Shown here: positions 50,132 through 58,838 of the stretch, piece after piece
How the letters are laid out: every line of letters starts with the position of its first letter
Position numbering within the stretch: the first letter of the stretch is position 1
Assembly: GCA_002706405.1 (NCBI GenBank)
Contig: PALN01000030.1
Coordinates: forward strand, 24,878-88,877
Source of the DNA: Rhodospirillaceae bacterium
Lineage (GTDB): Bacteria > Pseudomonadota > Alphaproteobacteria > Rhodospirillales > Casp-alpha2
Direction of reading: 5' to 3'
DNA: 64,000 nucleotides
Program-made: the position numbers and the translations under genes
Notes under the pieces: model-generated
The model's database searches: none
Told to the model about the DNA's origin: nothing
The model's input: only the letters and a program-made list of their open reading frames with translations

Positions 50132-52216
50132 ATGCGCCCGGAAATCCTGTTCCCCTTGTTCAAGCCCGTGACGACGCTCCCCGGCGTCGGCCCGCGCGTG
50201 GGGGCCGTGATTGAAAAGCTGTGCGGCGGCGGGCGCTTGCTCGATCTTCTGTTTCATCTGCCGACCGGAATCGTCGATCGCCGCTATGCGCCCAAGATTG
50301 CCGAAGCCGAGGCCGGACGGGTCGCCACCCTGACCGTCACCGTCGGTCGTCACGCCAAGCCCCATAACCGGCGCCAGCCCTATAAGGTCGAGATTTCCGA
50401 TGACACCGGCCGCCTGACCCTCGTGTTCTTCCATGCCCGGGACGACTACCTGGCCAAGACCTTGCCCGAGGGCGAAACCCGCATCGTGTCCGGCGTCATC
50501 GAACGCTACGGCGACTCTTTGCAGATCACCCATCCCGACCACATCGTCCCCGTGGAAGAACGGGAGCAATTGCTGCGGGCGGAGCCGGTCTATCCGATGA
50601 CCGCGGGGCTGTCGCCCAAGACCTTTGGGCGGGCGGTGCTGGCCGCGATCGAAGCCACGCCGGAGCTTCCCGACTGGCTCGACCCCACCGTCACCCAGCG
50701 CGAGGGCTGGCCCGGCTGGCACGACGCCATGAACACACTCCACCATCCGGAAGCGCAAGCCGACACGGAACCCGATGCCCCGGCCCGCCGGCGCGCCGCC
50801 TATGACGAACTGCTGGCCAATCAACTGGCCCTCGCCCTGGTCCGCCGCGACATGCGCAAGGTCGCCGGCCGCGCAACCACCGGCGACGGCCGTATCATGG
50901 ACCGCATCACCAAAGCCCTGCCCTTCAAACTGACGCCGTCGCAGGTCATGGCCGTGGCCGAGATCACCGGCGACATGGCCGCACCCGAGCGCATGCTGCG
51001 GCTTCTTCAAGGCGACGTCGGATCGGGCAAGACCCTGGTGGCGCTATTGGCCATGGCCCGCGCGGTCGAGTCCGGGGCCCAGGCGGCCCTCATGGCGCCC
51101 ACCGAAATCCTCGCCCGCCAGCACTTCGCGACGCTGGAGCCGCTGGCCAATGCCGCCGGCCTGTCCATCGCGCTTCTGACCGGGCGGGAAAAGGGCAAGA
51201 CCCGGGACGCCATCCTGGCCGATCTGGCCCAAGGCACCACGGACCTTGCCGTCGGCACCCATGCGCTGTTCACCGAAGATGTCGCGTTCAAGGACCTGGC
51301 CCTCGCCGTGGTCGACGAGCAGCATCGCTTCGGCGTGCATCAGCGCCTGGCCATTACCGCCAAGGGCCGCAAATGCGATGTCCTGGTCATGACCGCGACG
51401 CCGATCCCGCGCACCCTGATGCTGACGGCCTATGGCGATATGGAATCCTCCCGCCTGACGGAAAAGCCGCCCGGCCGCGCGCCCGTCGATACCCGGGCCG
51501 TGCCCAACGACCGTCTGACCGAAGTCGTCGACGGCCTGACCCGCGCCCTGGCGACCGGGGCCAAGGCCTATTGGGTCTGCCCGCTGGTCGAGGATTCGGA
51601 AAAGATCGACGCGGCAGCCGCCGAAGACCGCTACGCCCATTTGAAACAGGTGTTCGGCGATCGGGTCGGGCTGGTTCATGGCCGCTTGAAGGCGTCGGAG
51701 AAAGACGCCGTCATGGATGCCTTCGCCAACGGCCCGCTGCAGGTTCTGGTCGCGACGACGGTGATCGAGGTCGGCGTCGACGTACCCGACGCCACGGTCA
51801 TGGTCATCGAGCATGCGGAACGCTTCGGCCTTGCCCAACTGCATCAATTGCGCGGACGCATCGGGCGCGGCGCCAAGCCGGGCACCTGCCTGCTGCTCTA
51901 TGCGCCGCCGTTGTCGGAAACCGCGCGGGCACGGCTGAAAATCCTGCGCGAAACGGACGACGGCTTTCGCATTGCCGAGGAAGATTTGAAACTGCGGGGC
52001 GCCGGCGAACTTCTGGGCACGCGGCAAAGCGGCCTGCCGACGTTCCGTCTGGCCGACCTTGCCCACCACGGCGACCTGCTCGCCATGGCGCGGGACGACG
52101 CGGCGCTGATCCTCAACCGGGACGCGGACCTGAAATCAGACCGGGGGACGGCCCTGCGCGTTCTCTTATACTTGTTCGAACGGGATGCGGCGGCGCGCAC
52201 CCTGCGGTCAGGCTAG
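50132..52216 (+). CDS. recG: ATP-dependent DNA helicase RecG
   Basis: The product is 694 residues from the ATG at 50132 (MRPEILFPLFKPVTTLPGVG); the frame upstream to 49157 is the antisense of mfd/sdhE. The N-terminal wedge/OB domain (PYKVEISDDTGRLTLVFFHA) is followed by Walker A LLQGDVGSGKTLVAL, the DEQH box VVDEQHRFGVHQRL, TATPIPRTLML, and the helicase C motifs ATTVIEVGVDVPDATVMVIE and QLRGRIGRGAKPGTCLLLY. It remodels stalled replication forks and Holliday junctions. It is divergent from sdhE with a 96-bp gap. Confidence 0.97.
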   Translation: MRPEILFPLFKPVTTLPGVGPRVGAVIEKLCGGGRLLDLLFHLPTGIVDRRYAPKIAEAEAGRVATLTVTVGRHAKPHNRRQPYKVEISDDTGRLTLVFFHARDDYLAKTLPEGETRIVSGVIERYGDSLQITHPDHIVPVEEREQLLRAEPVYPMTAGLSPKTFGRAVLAAIEATPELPDWLDPTVTQREGWPGWHDAMNTLHHPEAQADTEPDAPARRRAAYDELLANQLALALVRRDMRKVAGRATTGDGRIMDRITKALPFKLTPSQVMAVAEITGDMAAPERMLRLLQGDVGSGKTLVALLAMARAVESGAQAALMAPTEILARQHFATLEPLANAAGLSIALLTGREKGKTRDAILADLAQGTTDLAVGTHALFTEDVAFKDLALAVVDEQHRFGVHQRLAITAKGRKCDVLVMTATPIPRTLMLTAYGDMESSRLTEKPPGRAPVDTRAVPNDRLTEVVDGLTRALATGAKAYWVCPLVEDSEKIDAAAAEDRYAHLKQVFGDRVGLVHGRLKASEKDAVMDAFANGPLQVLVATTVIEVGVDVPDATVMVIEHAERFGLAQLHQLRGRIGRGAKPGTCLLLYAPPLSETARARLKILRETDDGFRIAEEDLKLRGAGELLGTRQSGLPTFRLADLAHHGDLLAMARDDAALILNRDADLKSDRGTALRVLLYLFERDAAARTLRSG

Positions 52217-52225
52217 ATTGGCCGG

Positions 52226-53095
52226 TTAGGACTTGTCGCCGCTTTTCGGCTTCTTGGTCCGTCCCCGTTCACTCGCCGGCAGCGATGCCTGCAATTCTTT
52301 CTGAATTTCCGCGGGCCGCTTGGCAGCCAGAACCACGGGCGCGTTTGCGGTTTCGCGCAGGGTGTCCAGATCCTCGTACACCCGGGCCGACGTCACGGGC
52401 TGTTTCTTCAGCGCATCCGGCCGGCGGTCGGGCGGCGTGACGATGCCGCCGGAAATCACCATCTTGATCGCTTCCTCGACGGACATATCCAAGCTGACCA
52501 AGTCCTCCTTGGGAACGAACAGCAAGAACCCCGAGGTCGGGTTCGGAGTCGTCGGAATGAAGATGTTGATGCATTCTTCCTGTGTCACGTTCTGCACCTC
52601 ACCCGTCGTGGTGCCGGTGATGAAGGCAATGGCCCACATGCCGCGCCGGGGATATTCGACCAGCACGGCCTCGCGGAATGCATTCGACTGCTGCGCCAGG
52701 ACCGTTTCCAGGATTTGCTTGGTCGCGTTATAGACGCTGCGAATCACCGGCATGCGGTTGAGGATGCGTTCGCTCAGCTTGATGAAAAATCGGCCCATGA
52801 ACCCGGCCGTCAGCGCACCGGTCAGGGTCAGGCCGACGATCAGCACAAACAGACCCAGGCCCGGCAAGGCGAAGGGCAGATAGGTTTCCGGGTTGTACTT
52901 GACCGGGATCAGCGGCCGGATGCTGTTGTCCACGAAATGGATCAGCAACCAGGCCAAATAAAAGGTGAAGGTAACTGGTGCCGTGACCAGGATCCCGGCG
53001 AAGAAATAGGCGCGCATGCGCGGAAAGAATCCGTTCGACGCCGGTTTGGCATCGGATGCGGGGGCCTGATCGTCGTGCTGCGTCTCGTCACTCAT
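52226..53095 (-). CDS. DUF502-family membrane protein
   Basis: The product is 289 residues. Two membrane segments are visible (~30-50, YFFAGILVTAPVTFTFYLAW; ~75-100, GLGLFVLIVGLTLTGALTAG). The signature PVIRSVYNATKQILETVLAQ and the following FREAVLVEYPRRGMWAIAFITG and TPNPTSGFLLFVPKEDL blocks are diagnostic of DUF502. A charged C-terminal tail follows. Function is unknown; plant relatives act in membrane trafficking. It converges on recG with only 9 bp between stops. Confidence 0.92.
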   Translation of the reverse strand: MSDETQHDDQAPASDAKPASNGFFPRMRAYFFAGILVTAPVTFTFYLAWLLIHFVDNSIRPLIPVKYNPETYLPFALPGLGLFVLIVGLTLTGALTAGFMGRFFIKLSERILNRMPVIRSVYNATKQILETVLAQQSNAFREAVLVEYPRRGMWAIAFITGTTTGEVQNVTQEECINIFIPTTPNPTSGFLLFVPKEDLVSLDMSVEEAIKMVISGGIVTPPDRRPDALKKQPVTSARVYEDLDTLRETANAPVVLAAKRPAEIQKELQASLPASERGRTKKPKSGDKS

Positions 53096-53164
53096 GTCAA
53101 AGAGTAGCCTTCTGTTTCCCAGTTCAACCGTGGGCCGTCGCCCAAAAACCGCTCTGTCTTAATC

Positions 53165-54058
53165 TCAATTCCAGGGACCGTCGCCAAGGAATTCCCGAAG
53201 CCGGGCAAAGGTATCATCCGGCAACTCTTCGGCAAGAAAATGGCCGCAATCGAGCGTCCCGCCGGTCACGTCCTCGGCCCGCTCGCGCCATGCGGCCAGA
53301 ACGTCGAACTTGCGGGCAACCAGTCCCTTGGCCCCCCACAGCGCCAACACCGGACAGGTCAGCTTGCGGCCCGCCGCCATGTCGTCCCGGTCGTGGGTCA
53401 TGTCGATGGTCGCCGCCGCTCGGTAATCCTCGCAGGAGGCATGAATGGTTTCCGGCAGGGAAAAGCAGCGGATGTATTCGGCCATGGCCGCGTCGTCGAA
53501 CAAGCTTCCCTTGCCGCTCCATTGCCCCATCTTGCGGCGCAGGAAGAGTTCAGGATCGGCGCCGATCATGCGCTCCGGCAGGTCGGCCGGCTGGATCAGG
53601 AAGAACCAATGGTAATAGCCCGTGGCGAATTCCATGTCCGTCATGCGGTACATGTGCTCCGTCGGTGCGATGTCGAGCACCGCCAGCCGCGCGACCCTGT
53701 CCGGATTGTCGGCGGTCAACCGATGGGCGACCCGCCCACCCCGGTCGTGGCCGACGACGGCGTAGCGGTCAAATCCCAGATCGGCCATCAGGCCCGCCAG
53801 GTCACCCGCCATGGCGCGCTTGGAATAGGGGGCATGATCCGCGTCCGTCGGCGGCTTGCCGCTGTCGCCGTATCCGCGCAGATCGGGCATGACCAAGGTG
53901 TAATGGCGCGCCAGCAGGGGCGCCAGTTTGTGCCACATGGCGTGGGTCTGCGGATAGCCGTGCAGCAGCAGCAACGGCGGCCCCTCGCCGCCCATGCGGA
54001 AGTTGACGGCGACGCCGCCGATTTCCCGGCGATCCAGCTGGAAATTTTCAAACATCAA
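53165..54058 (-). CDS. Alpha/beta hydrolase, haloacetate (fluoroacetate) dehalogenase type
   Basis: The product is 297 residues. The nucleophile elbow GHDRGGR gives Asp105 with the substrate-binding Arg106 and Arg109. The acid Asp129 (LDIAP), the halide pocket His150-Trp151 (YYHWFF) with Tyr212 (EDYRAA), and the catalytic His273 (CGHFLAEE) complete the set known from fluoroacetate dehalogenase. Asp rather than Ser as nucleophile separates it from esterases and supports hydrolytic dehalogenation of haloacetates. It lies 28 bp below the cyclic-nucleotide-binding gene on the same strand. Confidence 0.85.
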   Translation of the reverse strand: MMFENFQLDRREIGGVAVNFRMGGEGPPLLLLHGYPQTHAMWHKLAPLLARHYTLVMPDLRGYGDSGKPPTDADHAPYSKRAMAGDLAGLMADLGFDRYAVVGHDRGGRVAHRLTADNPDRVARLAVLDIAPTEHMYRMTDMEFATGYYHWFFLIQPADLPERMIGADPELFLRRKMGQWSGKGSLFDDAAMAEYIRCFSLPETIHASCEDYRAAATIDMTHDRDDMAAGRKLTCPVLALWGAKGLVARKFDVLAAWRERAEDVTGGTLDCGHFLAEELPDDTFARLREFLGDGPWN

Positions 54059-54086
54059 GTAATCCCCTGCCCCGCACGCAATGGGA

Positions 54087-54431
54087 TCACTTGCTCATCC
54101 TCCGCACGGTTTCGGCCAGGATCTTCAACAGTCCCTGGACGAAGGGATCCGACTTTTTCATGCGGTGCTGAAAATTGGCGCGGTTGATGACGACCACCGT
54201 GCACCCGCCGGCCGCACGGGCAGACGCCGCCCGCGGCTTGCCGTCGATCAGGGCCATCTCACCGAAGATGCCCCCGGCGCCGATGGTGCTGAGAACTTCG
54301 CCCGTGGCCTCGCGGTAGATTTCGACCGATCCGCTTTGCACGAGATAGGCGAACAGGCCTTCGTCACCCTCTTTGAAGATGCGATCGTCCGCCTGATACA
54401 TTTTGCGTTCAAGAACGCCCGTGGCCGACAT
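54087..54431 (-). CDS. Cyclic nucleotide-binding domain protein
   Basis: The product is 114 residues, a stand-alone cNMP-binding (Crp/PKA-like) domain: IFKEGDEGLFAYLVQSGSVE, then the phosphate-binding cassette GGIFGEMALIDGKPRAASARA. The cassette has the Glu and Arg expected for ligand contact. No DNA-binding or kinase domain is attached, so it acts as a small regulatory or sensory subunit. It is followed by the dehalogenase gene and is divergent from the NUDIX gene. Confidence 0.9.
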   Translation of the reverse strand: MSATGVLERKMYQADDRIFKEGDEGLFAYLVQSGSVEIYREATGEVLSTIGAGGIFGEMALIDGKPRAASARAAGGCTVVVINRANFQHRMKKSDPFVQGLLKILAETVRRMSK

Positions 54432-54592
54432 GTGGAACCTTTGTTTTCAATCCGCAACCAGCCAACGTCCGGCCGCTCTCAACCCTTCCGGCATGGTTCT
54501 TCGTTTCCCGTTTCCAGGGGCCTGCCGTTGACGGTAGTGTACCCGCTCCACCCGCCAAAGGGAGTCTATTTTCATATGCGAAACCGCCCCGC

Positions 54593-55039
54593 ATGAGCCG
54601 CGAATATCCCAACCGCCCCATCGTCGGCATCGGCGCCGTCGTCATCAAGGATGACCATGTACTGCTGATCCGGCGCGGCAAGCCGCCACGCGCCGGCAGC
54701 CTGTCCCTGCCCGGCGGCGCGCAACACGTCGGCGAGACCGTGCATGAGGGCGCACTCCGTGAAATTCTGGAGGAAACGGGAATTCAAGCCGAGGTACTCG
54801 GCCTGATCGACGTGGTCGACAGCATGACCCGGGACGATGACGGCCGCCTTCAGTTCCACTACACCCTGGTCGATGTGGTCTGCCGCTGGGTCGCGGGTGT
54901 GCCCCAGGCCGCCGGCGACGCCGCCGACGCCCTGTGGATGCCGCTGGCCGAAATCCCCGACCTGCCGCTGTGGTCGGAAACCCGGCGTATCATCGAACTG
55001 GGTGCCGAAATGGCCGGGGCCGTTCCGCCGTCCGACTGA
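54593..55039 (+). CDS. NUDIX hydrolase (ADP-ribose pyrophosphatase-like)
   Basis: The product is 148 residues. The NUDIX box is complete: Gx5Ex7REUxEExGU in GAQHVGETVHEGAL followed by REILEETGI. The N-terminal strand pattern VGIGAVVIKDDHVLLIRRGK and SLPGG are typical of nucleotide-sugar or ADP-ribose pyrophosphatases in cytosolic housecleaning. The gene has no strong ribosome site. It meets the HlyD gene tail to tail with a 13-bp gap. Confidence 0.92.
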   Translation: MSREYPNRPIVGIGAVVIKDDHVLLIRRGKPPRAGSLSLPGGAQHVGETVHEGALREILEETGIQAEVLGLIDVVDSMTRDDDGRLQFHYTLVDVVCRWVAGVPQAAGDAADALWMPLAEIPDLPLWSETRRIIELGAEMAGAVPPSD

Positions 55040-55052
55040 CAGTAAGGTAATT

Positions 55053-56408
55053 TTACAGAAGACGCCGGGGCGCCGACGCCGGCCGGAACAGGTATTCCAG
55101 CAAGGTCCGCCGGCCGGTGCGCACGCGCACGCTGACCTGCATGCCCGGCAATATCTTATTGGCCTTGGGATCGTCGCCGACGAAAGCCTGATCCAGGACG
55201 ACCGTCGCCCGATAATAGGGATTGCCGGCTTCATCCGTGAACGTACCGGCGGAGACGTCGCGCAATTCACCGCCGACCTGCCCGGCACGGCCGGACCCCG
55301 CGCCCGTGATCTGCACCGCGACCGGCTGTCCCACGGTGATGCGGCCGATATCGCGGGGCGCCACCCGGACCTCGGCAATCAGGTCCTCGTCCACGGGCAC
55401 GATTTCCATGACCGTCGCCCCCGCCGGCACGATGCGGTCCTTGGCATAGCCGCCGATGCCCTTCACGAAGCCCCTCACGGGGGAACGAATATCAAAGGCG
55501 TCGACCCGCGCCGACAGTTGCTTCACCTCTTCCGAGGCCTGGGCCAGTTTGGCCGTGACCAGGCCGAATTCGGCAAGCGCTTCCTCGCGGCTGCGGCTTT
55601 CCAGGGCGTCGAGCTCGGACTTCGCTTCCTCGACCGCCTCGGTCAGTTTTTCGCGCCGATTGATGACCCTGGCCATGTCACCGCGGACGTCGGCAACTTG
55701 GCGGCGCACGTTGAGAAGCATGATCTTGGGGCTCAGTCCCTTGCGGAACAGCTCCTCGCGCATGGCCAGTTCTTCGGCCAGAATCTGCGCCCTGCGGGTT
55801 AGGGTTTCGTCCTCGCCCTTGAGACGGTCCAGGTCGGACTGACGCTGTTGGATGCGGGATTCCAGAATGAGTCGGCGGTTCTCCTGGGCCCGCTGGTAGC
55901 CGTTGTAGACGGCCCATTGGTCCTGCACGAGGGATTGGAACGTGGGATCGGCGAAACCGAAATTGGGCTCCCGTCCGTCGCCGATGGCCCGCAGCCGCTC
56001 GGCCTTGAGAGCAAGCGCCGTCTCCTCGATCCGGGCCTGCTCATACCGTGCCTTGATCTGCGCCGGGTCGAGCCGCAGCAGCACGGCACCCTGATCGACA
56101 AGCTGGCCTTCCTCGGCCAGAACTTCCAACACCACGCCGCCCTCGAGATGTTGGACCGCGCGGATTTGCCCGGCGGGCACGACGGCCCCCTGGGCCTCGA
56201 CCGTTTCCTGAACCTCGGCGAACGCTGCCCACAGGCCGACGGCGACAACGGCAAAGACCAACCCGACGATCATGCACCGCGACCACAAGCGGCGGCGCCC
56301 TTCCGCCGCCGAGGACGTGCCGTCCTCAAGCACGGCGAGCGGCGGCTGTCCCTGGGCGGGTGCCTGGGTCTCGGTCGTATAGGATGGGGTGGTGTCCGGC
56401 TGGGTCAT
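55053..56408 (-). CDS. HlyD-family type I secretion adaptor (membrane fusion protein)
   Basis: The product is 451 residues. A cytoplasmic N-terminus (~45) leads to one membrane helix (CMIVGLVFAVVAVGLWAAFA). The first lipoyl half is AVVPAGQIRAVQHLEGGVV, then a long coiled coil (~120-310, Glu/Arg/Leu rich). The second lipoyl/barrel part follows (IRSPVRGFVKGIGGYAKDRI). The C-terminal PGMQVSVRVRTGRRTLLEYL is the HlyD/LapC signature. The ATG overlaps the stop of the upstream ABC gene by 4 bp. It would bridge the inner-membrane ABC pair to a TolC-type channel, not encoded here. Confidence 0.93.
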   Translation of the reverse strand: MTQPDTTPSYTTETQAPAQGQPPLAVLEDGTSSAAEGRRRLWSRCMIVGLVFAVVAVGLWAAFAEVQETVEAQGAVVPAGQIRAVQHLEGGVVLEVLAEEGQLVDQGAVLLRLDPAQIKARYEQARIEETALALKAERLRAIGDGREPNFGFADPTFQSLVQDQWAVYNGYQRAQENRRLILESRIQQRQSDLDRLKGEDETLTRRAQILAEELAMREELFRKGLSPKIMLLNVRRQVADVRGDMARVINRREKLTEAVEEAKSELDALESRSREEALAEFGLVTAKLAQASEEVKQLSARVDAFDIRSPVRGFVKGIGGYAKDRIVPAGATVMEIVPVDEDLIAEVRVAPRDIGRITVGQPVAVQITGAGSGRAGQVGGELRDVSAGTFTDEAGNPYYRATVVLDQAFVGDDPKANKILPGMQVSVRVRTGRRTLLEYLFRPASAPRRLL

Positions 56409-58837
56409 CGTTCCGCCAGAGTCTGTCCGACCCGTCCTTCGGCGTAAAGCTGCTCAAGGACCGCCGACGACGGTCCCTCGGCGCGGGTCCGGCCGCCGTC
56501 CAGCCACAGCACGCGGTCGGCCAGGCGAATGATCTGCGGCCGGTCGGTGGCGACGATCACGGTCGTGCGCCCCCGAAGGTCCTCGATGGCGCGCAGCAGC
56601 GCTTGTTCCCCGTCCGGATCCAGATGACGTTCCGGCCCGTCGAGCAGCAACAGGCCGCTGTGCCGAAGATAACCGCGGGCCAAGGCCAGCCGCTTGAGAA
56701 AGCCGGGGTGCGGGTCCTGGGCGAACACGCCCATGTTGACGGCCAGACCGGACCGCCGGTTCCCGCCGACTCCCGTCTCCAACGTGCGGATGTCCTCCAT
56801 CACGCCGGCGAGGTTACAGGCGGCCTGGATGTCCGCGTCGGAGGCGACGGGGTTCATCAGGCGCAGGTTGTCCTCGATGGACAGGGGAAGGAACTCCGGT
56901 GTCTCGGGAACGTAGGCGACGGATTGGCGCAACTGCACGGGATCGAACAATCCCGTTTCGACGCCGTCCAGGCGGGCGTGCCCGGTGGCGGCGGGCTCCA
57001 GGCCCGCCAGCACGCGCAGCACCGCCGACTTACCCGATTGATAATTGCCGACCACGGCGACGACCTCGCCCGGATCGGCGTAAAGAGAGACATCGTCGAG
57101 CGGCATGTCGATCCCGCCCGTGGACGCCGTGGACAGGCCGCTGACATCGACATGCCCGGCCAAGGTGCGCGGCGGCAAAGATGGCCGCGCGGGGCTGCGT
57201 TCCGGCCGGATCGCGTGCAGGCGCCCCGCCTGGACCAAACCGCACCACAGGCGCGCGGCACTGCCGGTCTGGTCGGTCACCCGGGAGACGGCACGCAGGG
57301 CGGAGCCGGACAACAGAACCGACGCCGCCAAAGCTCCCAGGGTCAGGCCGCCGGATAACGCGAGATGGGCACCGGCCGCCGCCGTCGCGGCAACGGTCAC
57401 GGCGGCGACCCAGCGGCCGGCAACAGCGACGCGACGGGTTTGTCCCGCCGCCTCCTGCCGGGCAAGGGCCGCTTCGCCTGCGGCGCGCGCCATTCGCTGG
57501 GCAACGGCGTCCTCGCATCCGCCCGCGATGATATCGGCGCGAACGTCGGCATGATCCCGCCAGTGCTGGGCAAAGCTGCCGGCGGCGGCCACGGCCCGCG
57601 CCACGGCGGCGCGCACCCCGCCCCGGAGCACCCAGCCGGTCCCGGCCAGAACCAGGGCCCCCAGGATGGGAACGACGACCAATTGACCGCCAAGAAGCGC
57701 CACCGCGCAAAGCGCGGCAAACGCCCCCGGCAGACCAAGGGCAGCTTGAACCAGACGCACCGGCGGCGCCGCACCGCCGGCATGGAATTCTTCGTGGCGG
57801 CTGCGCCGCGCCCCGGGCGTGGTGCCCTTGAGGGCATCTGGCGGCAGGAACAGCGTCCGGCCCAAGGCGCCGAGCCCAAGGCCCGCCGCCGCCGTCGACA
57901 CCGGCGCCGCCATGCGGTCGCACCAGGCGCGGAACGGAATCTCGACGATCATCGCCAGTGCCGCCGCCCCGGTGAAGAACAGAATCATGGGCAGCGCCGC
58001 GGCCGGCAGGGCGTGGTCGAATGCCACCAGCAGCAACAGCGGCCCGGCCAGCGCCAAGGTGCCCTGGATCAACGCCAGAGCGCCCACGCCGCCTGCCCGG
58101 CCCCGCAGCAACGACCAGACGAAGGCCGCCGGTTCCGCCGGCGGCGCCGTGTCGGCGGCCGGCTCGGCGGCGGTAAAGACATGGACCTTTCCGGCGCGCC
58201 GGTCGCGGGCGAAGGGCCGGCGGGTGCGGGTCGCGCCGTCGAACCCGGGAAGCGAATTCTGCCCGAACCGCTCCAGGACCAGAGCCTCGCCCGACTTGGT
58301 GATGAACAAGGCCGGAAAATCCTCCGGCCCCAATTCATTGAGGCGCGCCTGGAACGAGCGGCAACGAAAGCCGAGCCGGGCCAGAACCGTCACCGCGCCC
58401 GAGGCGTCAAGCGGGGCGTTGAGCGCCGGCAGGGCTTCGGCCACCTGGCGCGGCGCGCCGTTCCAATCAAGGGCCTGCAATACCTCGCGCAGGCAATGAG
58501 CGACGTTGGTCCCGCCCGCCAGTGCCGCCGCCATGGTCCAGTCATCGGGCAAATCCACGGCTTCGGAAAGCGCCACTTCCAGATCCTGGGGACTGGGCGG
58601 CGCTTCCTCCGCTTCCGGCGCCGCGACGTCGATGGCCGCATCGGGCGACAAGGGCAACAACGGCGGCGGTACCTGGGCGTGCGGATCAAGGCCCTCCAGC
58701 CGATCGAGGCGAAGCGACCGCCAGGAACCCGTCGGCCGTTCCGCAGTTTCCGCATCCGCCGTCGTCCCGACGTTCAGCGCCCGGGCGCGGGTAAACAGGG
58801 CCTCCGTCGCTTCGAAATGGGGAACGCGGCGGGTCAT
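56405..58837 (-). CDS. Type I secretion-like ABC subunit with degenerate ATPase motifs (C39-like domain)
   Basis: The product is 810 residues from the ATG at 58837. Residues ~75-215 resemble a C39-peptidase-like domain with no recognised catalytic residues (ALFITKSGEALVLERFG). A transmembrane domain (~240-540) follows, then the nucleotide-binding domain (~565-810). Walker A is intact (GNYQSGKS, 597-604). Other motifs are not: the Q-loop reads VAYVPE, the signature region reads HPGFLKRLALAR instead of LSGGQxxRxxLAR, Walker B Asp733 is followed by Gly instead of Glu (LLLLDGPE), and the H-loop has Asp765 in place of His (VATDRP). It could bind ATP but is unlikely to hydrolyse it normally. It lies one base from the partner ABC gene. 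Confidence 0.9.
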   Translation of the reverse strand: MTRRVPHFEATEALFTRARALNVGTTADAETAERPTGSWRSLRLDRLEGLDPHAQVPPPLLPLSPDAAIDVAAPEAEEAPPSPQDLEVALSEAVDLPDDWTMAAALAGGTNVAHCLREVLQALDWNGAPRQVAEALPALNAPLDASGAVTVLARLGFRCRSFQARLNELGPEDFPALFITKSGEALVLERFGQNSLPGFDGATRTRRPFARDRRAGKVHVFTAAEPAADTAPPAEPAAFVWSLLRGRAGGVGALALIQGTLALAGPLLLLVAFDHALPAAALPMILFFTGAAALAMIVEIPFRAWCDRMAAPVSTAAAGLGLGALGRTLFLPPDALKGTTPGARRSRHEEFHAGGAAPPVRLVQAALGLPGAFAALCAVALLGGQLVVVPILGALVLAGTGWVLRGGVRAAVARAVAAAGSFAQHWRDHADVRADIIAGGCEDAVAQRMARAAGEAALARQEAAGQTRRVAVAGRWVAAVTVAATAAAGAHLALSGGLTLGALAASVLLSGSALRAVSRVTDQTGSAARLWCGLVQAGRLHAIRPERSPARPSLPPRTLAGHVDVSGLSTASTGGIDMPLDDVSLYADPGEVVAVVGNYQSGKSAVLRVLAGLEPAATGHARLDGVETGLFDPVQLRQSVAYVPETPEFLPLSIEDNLRLMNPVASDADIQAACNLAGVMEDIRTLETGVGGNRRSGLAVNMGVFAQDPHPGFLKRLALARGYLRHSGLLLLDGPERHLDPDGEQALLRAIEDLRGRTTVIVATDRPQIIRLADRVLWLDGGRTRAEGPSSAVLEQLYAEGRVGQTLAER

Positions 58838-58838
58838 C

